Of a stretch of 19,550 bases of DNA, positions 7,049 to 12,779 are shown one piece after another. This DNA comes from Candidatus Atribacteria bacterium. GTDB taxonomy: Bacteria > Atribacterota > Atribacteria > Atribacterales > Atribacteraceae. Each line of letters begins with the position of its first letter. Position 1 is the first letter of the stretch. The stretch is from contig JAPLGF010000054.1 in the NCBI GenBank assembly GCA_026390275.1, positions 1 through 19,550 on the forward strand, in the 5' to 3' direction. A model generated the notes under the pieces. That model was not told the origin of the DNA, did no database searches, and saw nothing but the letters and a program-made list of their open reading frames with translations. Position numbers and translations under genes: made by a program.

Positions 7049-8010
7049 CACCCATTTTTCTTTTTCGAATACGCACCCACGATGGCCAAGATGAGTACTC
7101 CCTGGATGATCAGTTTCCCAGTATTGGAAATATTAATCTTTTGCAGGAGTGAAGTGAGCAGCCGGATGATGTATGCTCCGGCAATAGTCCCTTCCACTCC
7201 TCCGATTCCCCCGGTAAAGGAAGTCCCTCCAATAACAGTCGATGCCACGGAATCGAGAGAGTAATCTCCCCCCACCCCCAATGATACCGCACCCATGTCT
7301 CCCGTGATGATGAGCGCAGCCATGGCCGAAAGTAACCCGGAAATGGCATAAACGACGATCAATATCCGGTCGTTCTTCACCCCAGAAAGCCGGGCACTCC
7401 GGGGATTGGCTGCCACGGCATAAAGCCGGCTTCCACATGTCGTTCGATAGAGGACAAAAATTAGGAGAAAAGCCACCCCCAACCAGATCAAGACCGCCAC
7501 CGGAACAATAGATAAAATTCTCCCTCGACCGATGAATCGGAGATTATCCGGTACCACTCCCCGGGGTTGGCCTTTAGTATAGATGAAATAGAGTCCCCGC
7601 ACGATAAAATCCATGCAAAGGGTCATCACAAAAGGAGAAATTTGGGCTCGGGTGACTCCCAAACCATTTAGAAAACCAAAAGCCAGACCGATGAGAAGGC
7701 AGAGTAAACTCACCGGAAGAACTAATTCCGGCTTCCCCAAAATAGTCCCCACGGAATAAACATGGATGAAGGTGACAATTGAGCCCACCGAAAGATCAAT
7801 TCCCCCGGTAAGAATGACCAATGTTTGACCAATCGCTACAATCCCCAACCCGGCAGCTTGCTTAGCGACATTCAACAGACCAGTGGGGTTGAAGGATTGC
7901 GGGGAGATGATCCCAGAAATCGCCAGAAGCGCAGCAAGACCTAAATAGATGCCATAATTTTTCAGGAAGAAAGAAAATTGATCGGGCTTTCGGATTCTTG
8001 CTGCTGACAT
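7048..8010 (-). CDS. CUT2 sugar ABC transporter permease (RbsC-like), second copy
   Basis: A 320-residue, strongly hydrophobic RbsC/YtfT-type permease with about nine to ten membrane segments. The hallmark 'VILTGGIDLSVGSIVTF' is at about 64-80. The conserved 'NPRSARLSGVKNDRILIVVY' loop near 202-221 contacts the ATPase, and 'VIGGTSFTGGIGGVEGTIAGA' follows near 262-282. ATG at 8008-8010 has GGAG six bases upstream. It begins only 2 bases after the stop of the paired permease, so the two are translationally coupled and probably form a heterodimer. It is the last gene of the CUT2 operon. Confidence 0.92.
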   Translation of the reverse strand: MSAARIRKPDQFSFFLKNYGIYLGLAALLAISGIISPQSFNPTGLLNVAKQAAGLGIVAIGQTLVILTGGIDLSVGSIVTFIHVYSVGTILGKPELVLPVSLLCLLIGLAFGFLNGLGVTRAQISPFVMTLCMDFIVRGLYFIYTKGQPRGVVPDNLRFIGRGRILSIVPVAVLIWLGVAFLLIFVLYRTTCGSRLYAVAANPRSARLSGVKNDRILIVVYAISGLLSAMAALIITGDMGAVSLGVGGDYSLDSVASTVIGGTSFTGGIGGVEGTIAGAYIIRLLTSLLQKINISNTGKLIIQGVLILAIVGAYSKKKNG

Positions 8011-8012
8011 GA

Positions 8013-8984
8013 TTAACTCCGTTTTCGATAAAAAAGCATGGCTATCACCAGGATCACTCCCGTCAAAATTTCTTTATAAAACGTGGACTGAAGGTTGAAA
8101 CGGAAACTGATGAGGTTGAGGACGTTATTGAGCATGGATACAATAACCACGCCAGCAGTGGTCCCGGCCAGCCCTCCTTCTCCTCCCGAAAGGGGCGAAC
8201 CTCCCACCACCACCGCGGTCACCGAATTGAGAGTAAACGGGACTCCATACAGGGCACCACCACTCTTCACCCGTGCTGCTAAATAGAGGCCAGTGATGGC
8301 CGCCATGACACCGGCAATCACATAGGAGGCAACCTTGATCCGTCCGGTATTCACTCCGGTATTTGCCAAAACCTCTTCATTTCCACCGAGAGCATAGATG
8401 TAGCGTCCAAAACGCGTCCGGTTGAGCAAATAAAAACCGATGAGCAGGAAGAAAATGAACAGGAAGAAAGGCATAGATAGGACACCCCAGCTGGCAGTGA
8501 TGACCTTCTGGAAATTGGCCGAAATGTAACCCCCGGTGGTCTTATGGAGTGCATAGGCAATACCCTGGAAGATGAATCCAGTACAAAGTGTGACGATGAG
8601 GGGAGGAATCTGGACTTTATGAACGAGAACGCCGTTAAGAAAACCGAAAGCCAAACCAGCTAAAAGACAGAGAAAAATGGAGAACAAAATGGAAAGGACA
8701 CTGTCTCCCATGATATTGGCGGCAATGAGGGTCACCAGGCTGATTTGGGAACCAACGGAAAGATCGATTCCTCCGGCTAATATCACAAATGTTTGCCCGA
8801 CACTCACGAGACCCAGGGGAACCATTTGCACAAAGACGTTGGAAAGGTTACTGGGGGTGACGAATTCCGGAACAATTGTGACCACGATGATCACCAGAGC
8901 CGCCAGGACCAGCCAAATGAGCGAAGAAGAGTGACGCTCAGGATGAAACAAACGAGATAAAAACGAAGAATGATTGGTTATCAT
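8013..8984 (-). CDS. CUT2 sugar ABC transporter permease (RbsC-like), first copy
   Basis: A 323-residue permease of the ribose/galactose type. It has the marker 'VILAGGIDLSVGSQISL', the loop 'NEEVLANTGVNTGRIKVASY', and 'VVVGGSPLSGGEGGLAGT' near the C-terminal third. Its start overlaps the ATPase stop as ATGA at 8981-8984, a typical coupled junction. It is clearly diverged from the other permease, which fits a heterodimeric channel of the YtfT/YjfF kind rather than a recent duplication. Confidence 0.92.
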   Translation of the reverse strand: MITNHSSFLSRLFHPERHSSSLIWLVLAALVIIVVTIVPEFVTPSNLSNVFVQMVPLGLVSVGQTFVILAGGIDLSVGSQISLVTLIAANIMGDSVLSILFSIFLCLLAGLAFGFLNGVLVHKVQIPPLIVTLCTGFIFQGIAYALHKTTGGYISANFQKVITASWGVLSMPFFLFIFFLLIGFYLLNRTRFGRYIYALGGNEEVLANTGVNTGRIKVASYVIAGVMAAITGLYLAARVKSGGALYGVPFTLNSVTAVVVGGSPLSGGEGGLAGTTAGVVIVSMLNNVLNLISFRFNLQSTFYKEILTGVILVIAMLFYRKRS

Positions 8985-10495
8985 GGCATTGTTCCGATGC
9001 CCGGTATTTTCCTCCCCTGTCCGCTGGCCGCTGCCATGATAGACTCTTCGGTGGCATCACTGCGGATAAACTCTCCACTTACGGTTCCATCGTAGAAAAC
9101 CAGAATTCGGTCGGGAATACGAAGGAGTTCGATCATATCGCTGGTCACCATCAGAATGGATACTCCCTCATCGGCAAACTGGCGCATGAGATGATAGAGA
9201 CCCATTTTTGCTCCCACGTCCACTCCCAAGGTGGGTTCATGGAACAACAACACCCGGGGATGAAGCGGGAGCCACTTCGCGATGACAACCCGTTGCTGAT
9301 TTCCTCCACTGAGGTGACTGACGGCGGTGGAAATCGATGAGACAGTGATATCGAGCGTGGATATCATCTTCTCCACCACTTCTTTTTCTTCCTTCTCATG
9401 AACGAGACCTGCCGTCTGTCGAAGATCGAGAGAGGGGAGCGCCAGGTTTTTCCGGACTGACTGGGTTACCGCCAATCCTTCGTTTCGTCGATCATCAGGA
9501 ATAAAACCCATCCCCCGACGAAGCGCATCGAACGGGGTATGGATAGTCACCTTTTCCCCTTGAAAAAAAATCGCTCCCCTTTTCATGGGTGAAGCACCAA
9601 AAAGCAGGCGGATCATTTCCCGTTGTCCATTCCCAGTCATTCCACCAATGGCAAGGATTTCTCCCCGATGCAGATCAAAGGAGACCTTTTTGAGCATTTT
9701 TCCATCTTCGATATCCCGGAGGGAGAGAACCACCGGATTATTGAATACTTCTCGACGAACCGGGAAGACGTCCTTGATTTCCCGGCCAACCATCCAGCGC
9801 ACCAGATCATCCTGGGTAATGTTTGTGATTTGATAGGTCCCGATATATTTACCGTCTTTCAAAACAGAAACACGATCTGCTAAAGAAAACACTTCATTCA
9901 AGCGGTGAGAGATATAGATAACTGTGACTCCGGATTTTTTCAATGTCCGAATGAGTTGGAAGAGGGCATCCACTTCCCGTTCCGGAAGAGCGGCCGTGGG
10001 TTCATCCATAATGATGATTTCCACCCGGGAAGCCAGAGCTTTTAGTATCTCCACAATCTTGGCTTCTGCCGCCCCCAAATCGCTCACATAACGATTCAGA
10101 TCGATTGCGACATGGAGCCTCTCCATCAAACCAAGGCAGAATGTTTTGGCATGTTCCCAATTAATCCGGCCATTTTTTCCTGCTGGCTCATTTCCTAAAA
10201 CAATGTTTTCTACTACCGTCAGGTTGGGGAGTAGATTATACTCCTGATAGACAATACTGATCCCCAATTCAACAGCTCGATGAGGTCCGGACATCCGAAC
10301 CTTCTTCCCCATCAAAATGATGTCACCGGTATCGGGTTGATACTTTCCCCCTATTATCTTGATCAGAGTTGATTTCCCAGCTCCGTTCTCCCCCACTAAG
10401 GCATGAATTTCTGCTTTTTCAAAAGAGAGACTCACATCATCCAGGGCTACCACACCAGAAAAACTTTTGGAAATGTGTTTCACTTCAAAATACAC
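8981..10495 (-). CDS. CUT2 sugar ABC transporter double ATP-binding protein (RbsA/MglA-like)
   Basis: A 504-residue protein made of two ATPase domains in tandem. Domain 1 has Walker A GENGAGKST (35-43), a degenerate signature (LGAAEAKIVEI) and Walker B IIIMDEPTAAL. Domain 2 has the usual degenerate Walker A (GMTGNGQRE), an intact signature LSGGNQQR and LLFHEPTLGVDVGAK, where His stands in place of the usual Walker B Asp. It powers the two following permeases from the cytoplasm. The start is a GTG at 10493-10495 with GAGGGAT just upstream; a nearby ATG is out of frame. A strong terminator separates it from the binding-protein gene upstream, so it is probably expressed by readthrough at a lower level. 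Confidence 0.93.
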   Translation of the reverse strand: MYFEVKHISKSFSGVVALDDVSLSFEKAEIHALVGENGAGKSTLIKIIGGKYQPDTGDIILMGKKVRMSGPHRAVELGISIVYQEYNLLPNLTVVENIVLGNEPAGKNGRINWEHAKTFCLGLMERLHVAIDLNRYVSDLGAAEAKIVEILKALASRVEIIIMDEPTAALPEREVDALFQLIRTLKKSGVTVIYISHRLNEVFSLADRVSVLKDGKYIGTYQITNITQDDLVRWMVGREIKDVFPVRREVFNNPVVLSLRDIEDGKMLKKVSFDLHRGEILAIGGMTGNGQREMIRLLFGASPMKRGAIFFQGEKVTIHTPFDALRRGMGFIPDDRRNEGLAVTQSVRKNLALPSLDLRQTAGLVHEKEEKEVVEKMISTLDITVSSISTAVSHLSGGNQQRVVIAKWLPLHPRVLLFHEPTLGVDVGAKMGLYHLMRQFADEGVSILMVTSDMIELLRIPDRILVFYDGTVSGEFIRSDATEESIMAAASGQGRKIPGIGTMP

Positions 10496-10552
10496 GTGGT
10501 CATCCCTCGCTCACCATACCACATTTCCTTTTCTCCTCCGAACAAAATAAAA

Positions 10553-10582
10553 AAACGGGCACGACTGCAGTCGTGCCCGTTT
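10553..10582 (-). terminator. strong intrinsic terminator between CUT2 binding protein and ATPase
   Basis: A perfect 30-base palindrome, each arm AAACGGGCACGACTG or its complement. On the - strand it is followed by TTT(T)TATTTTG, giving a very stable stem and a T-run 8 bases after the binding-protein stop. Partial termination here would favour binding protein over the rest of the operon. Confidence 0.88.
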
Positions 10583-10589
10583 GAATCAA

Positions 10590-11630
10590 CTATTTTTCCG
10601 GAAAGAGGGCCTTAATCTGATCTTCGCTCATGTGAGAATTGGCCCAGAATGAATCAGGAAGATCCGGACGGACAAACTTATCCAGGTTGTCTTTGGTAAT
10701 AGTGTAAACATGGACCACCTGATCCTTGGAAACCGTCTTCCCGACTTCCACTTTCCCCTGCAAAATGTCAAGACCCAACTTCAACCCTTCCGCAAACAAA
10801 TAAGTGGGCATGGAACACCCAATGGCATCGAATTTATCCTTTCCCATATTCTTCTTCCAAATTTTCAAGAAACCATTATTGTCTTCTCCGGACATGGGAA
10901 CAAGAGAACGGCCAGCTTCTACAAACGCCTCAATCGCTCCCTGGGTCATGGCTCCTCCGGACGCCCAAACTCCGTCAATCTCCGGGAAAGCAGAAAGAAA
11001 GTTCTCCATGGCGGCCTTCCCCTTGGCATAATCCCAATCGGCGAAGGTTTTTCCCAAAATCTTAATATCCGGGTACTTATCGAAAACTGCCTTGGCGCCA
11101 GCCCAGCGGTTAATGGCCACAGTGATCCCGTCCATTCCATCAAGAGCGACGATATTCCCCTTCCCTTTCAAGACATCGGCTATGAACTGAGCGCCGGTCG
11201 CCCCGAATTCTTTGTCATCGGACATAAGACTGGCCGTGTACTTATCGGTCTCCAGCGGAGAAACACAAGGAATGACCACCGTTCCTTTTTCATAAAATTT
11301 TTGGATCACACCGGATACTGCTGGTGGGTTCACCGGTTGCAGAATGAGAATATCGACTTTCTTATTCAACAAGTCTTCCAGATCCGATACTTGCTTCTCG
11401 GCATTAAAATTAGCGTTGGCGTAATAGACCTCACCCAACAGGCCAGCAGCTTTCTGGCGATCCACCTCGGCGTAAAACTCCGCCTTACTCTGAACCCCCC
11501 AGGTATTCCCTTCCCAGACGTTTGAAAAGGCCACATTGAACGGACCTTTTTCCTCTGCCACCACGGTCACTCCCATGATCAGAACCACGGATAGGAGCAG
11601 CATCATAAAAATAATCCCTTTTTTGTTCAT
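10590..11630 (-). CDS. CUT2 family sugar-binding protein (RbsB-like, Peripla_BP_4)
   Basis: A 346-residue binding protein. The signal peptide is MNKKGIIF, a Leu/Val/Met core, then VTVVAEEKG with cleavage near the Ala. The mature protein has the fold's repeated landmarks: 'VAFSNVWEGNTWGVQSKAEF' as the first strand and helix, 'DLLNKKVDILILQPVNPPAV' for the hinge-side helix, 'GNIVALDGMDG', and 'EIDGVWASGGAMTQGAIEA'. This is the ribose/galactose/autoinducer-2 type with an unknown ligand. ATG at 11628-11630 is chosen over an in-frame start six codons upstream because AAGGGGG lies seven bases before it and the signal peptide starts there. Motif copy C and a 10-bp inverted repeat lie in its leader. 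It is the first gene of the CUT2 operon. Confidence 0.93.
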   Translation of the reverse strand: MNKKGIIFMMLLLSVVLIMGVTVVAEEKGPFNVAFSNVWEGNTWGVQSKAEFYAEVDRQKAAGLLGEVYYANANFNAEKQVSDLEDLLNKKVDILILQPVNPPAVSGVIQKFYEKGTVVIPCVSPLETDKYTASLMSDDKEFGATGAQFIADVLKGKGNIVALDGMDGITVAINRWAGAKAVFDKYPDIKILGKTFADWDYAKGKAAMENFLSAFPEIDGVWASGGAMTQGAIEAFVEAGRSLVPMSGEDNNGFLKIWKKNMGKDKFDAIGCSMPTYLFAEGLKLGLDILQGKVEVGKTVSKDQVVHVYTITKDNLDKFVRPDLPDSFWANSHMSEDQIKALFPEK

Positions 11631-11650
11631 AGTAATCCCCCTTTCCATTG

Positions 11651-11692
11651 TTAATCCTACCCCGAAAATAACAACCTGCGATGTAGGATTAA
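11651..11692 (-). repeat. 10-bp inverted repeat in the CUT2 operon leader
   Basis: TTAATCCTAC (11651-11660) and GTAGGATTAA (11683-11692) are exact reverse complements, 22 bases apart. Their centres are 32 bases apart, close to three DNA turns. The right arm lies inside motif copy C. This looks like a paired operator for a dimeric regulator on one face of the DNA. Confidence 0.6.
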
Positions 11693-11699
11693 AATAGTG
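11672..11699 (-). promoter_or_regulatory. shared upstream motif, copy C (before the CUT2 binding-protein gene)
   Basis: On the + strand this reads CAACCTGCGATGTAGGATTA then AAATAGTG. It ends 42 bases upstream of the ATG. It differs from copy B at about six of 28 positions. Confidence 0.65.
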
Positions 11700-11708
11700 T
11701 AAATAAAA

Positions 11709-11717
11709 ATGATAGCA
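11709..11717 (-). promoter_or_regulatory. possible extended -10 promoter of the CUT2 operon
   Basis: The - strand reads TGCTATCAT, an extended -10 (TGn plus five of six matches). No good -35 box lies upstream. Transcription would start near 11702, directly before motif copy C. Confidence 0.3.
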
Positions 11718-11916
11718 TACAGATCACCATTCTTTATTAAAAGGTGATTTTTCCTTCCTCCGGTGTTTCCGATAAAACGGATGGTTATCTGTACGCTTCC
11801 ATTCTAAAATCGAATACCCAAAAGGTCAATAAAAATGGAAACCGGAAATGCAGCATGGTTTAAAAAAGGGTACAATAATCATGGTTTAAAAAGGTGGCTC
11901 TGGGAGGGATTTCACC

Positions 11917-12072
11917 ATACTTAAATTCCGATATGCCATGTTTCTCTCTATTTTTCTTTTTACCACTCTCCTTGTCCCTTTTCCCGGGCAGTTGCGAAAA
12001 CTGCTGTACCCTTTAAAAGCCTTCAGGATGGGGAATTCATTGTCGAACTCACTCCCGATACCATTCTCCTGA
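11917..12072 (+). pseudogene. displaced signal-peptide segment of the downstream FG-GAP-like gene
   Basis: A GGGAGGG ribosome site (11902-11908) sits 8 bases before an ATA codon at 11917. From there one frame reads I-L-K-F-R-Y-A-M-F-L-S and a hydrophobic core ending LLVPF, then stops at 12070-12072. The neighbouring frame, one base back, supplies S-R-A-V-A-K-T-A-V, which completes a signal peptase site (AVA|K) and runs on into the downstream body. The gene's start therefore appears to lie here, with its start codon as ATA (or a poorly placed ATG at 11938) and a -1 shift needed near 11976-11984. A one-base deletion in the T-run, an assembly error or real frameshifting could each explain it. 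Confidence 0.6.
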
Positions 12073-12155
12073 TAGATAGGAATGGAAGAATCGTTGACGA
12101 GTATTTTACCCAACCCTACGATATCCGGGATGGAAGCATTATTCCGGGAGAAAAA

Positions 12156-12674
12156 GTGATGGTCATCATTCTGGGGAAAAAAGGAGAGTCCCGGGGGGAA
12201 AGAGTGGGATGTTTTTCATTCTCCGATGGAAAAATAACCCGCCAATGGATTGATACCGATCGAGGGTATCATCCCTGGAAAATCATGAGTACCGATGTGG
12301 ATGGGGATACAAAGCCGGATGTATGTCTCGGGGTGTGGAAAAAAACCCAATTTCATTCCGTGTATGATAACCGACTTTTTGTGTTCAGCTGGGAAAACGG
12401 AACGATTTACCCAAAATGGCTGGGGTCACGGCTCTCTTCTCCCTTCGTTGATTTCGACTTTCGGGACCTCGATCAGGATGGATTCCCTGAGCTGATTGCC
12501 CTCGAATATCAAAAAAACGGATTGAAGAGGGTCATGTCTTACCAGTGGTCGGGCTTCGGGTTCACCGGTTATTCTATCCTGGAAAAAGACCTATCCATCA
12601 ATAATCTGGATCATTTCAATCAGGGAAACAATAGTCTACCACGTACACTTAAAAAGGATAAAAAAGAAAAATGA
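12156..12674 (+). CDS. secreted FG-GAP/VCBS-like protein, body of a frameshifted gene
   Basis: The 172 residues from GTG 12156 carry two Asp-rich calcium-loop motifs, DVDGDTKPD and DLDQDGFPE, as in FG-GAP/VCBS beta-propeller repeats of exported proteins. The same frame is open further upstream, back to 11925, and reads sensibly (SLQDGEFIVELTPDTILLID, then RNGRIVDEYF), so GTG 12156 is only the first usable in-frame start codon and not the likely true N-terminus; the signal peptide lies in another frame (see previous entry). The C-terminus ends in a Lys-rich tail. It lies 105 bases before the YARHG-DUF3160 gene on the same strand; both look exported and may be one unit. The function is unknown. 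The propeller assignment rests on motif recognition only. Confidence 0.6.
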   Translation: MMVIILGKKGESRGERVGCFSFSDGKITRQWIDTDRGYHPWKIMSTDVDGDTKPDVCLGVWKKTQFHSVYDNRLFVFSWENGTIYPKWLGSRLSSPFVDFDFRDLDQDGFPELIALEYQKNGLKRVMSYQWSGFGFTGYSILEKDLSINNLDHFNQGNNSLPRTLKKDKKEK

Positions 12675-12779
12675 AAGCAAAAAGATAACCAAGTTATGGA
12701 AAAGCAAAGGGGATTTTTTATGCCCCTGGTGGCACCTGGAATTGACGTGGTTGTCTTTTTTTAAAAAGGAGGGACCATC

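Noticed and set aside
10553..10582. 30-base palindrome as a recombination (dif/att) site or mobile-element end
   Set aside because: Position right after a stop codon and the T-run on the - strand fit an intrinsic terminator fully.
10710..11525. 271-codon open frame on the + strand inside the CUT2 binding-protein gene
   Set aside because: It is antisense to a clearly real gene, has no ribosome site, and its translation is low in complexity pattern and unlike any family.
12708..12727. AGGGG...CCCCT hairpin before the DUF3160 gene
   Set aside because: Only 5 bp with a 10-base loop, no T-run on the + strand, and no - strand gene ends there.
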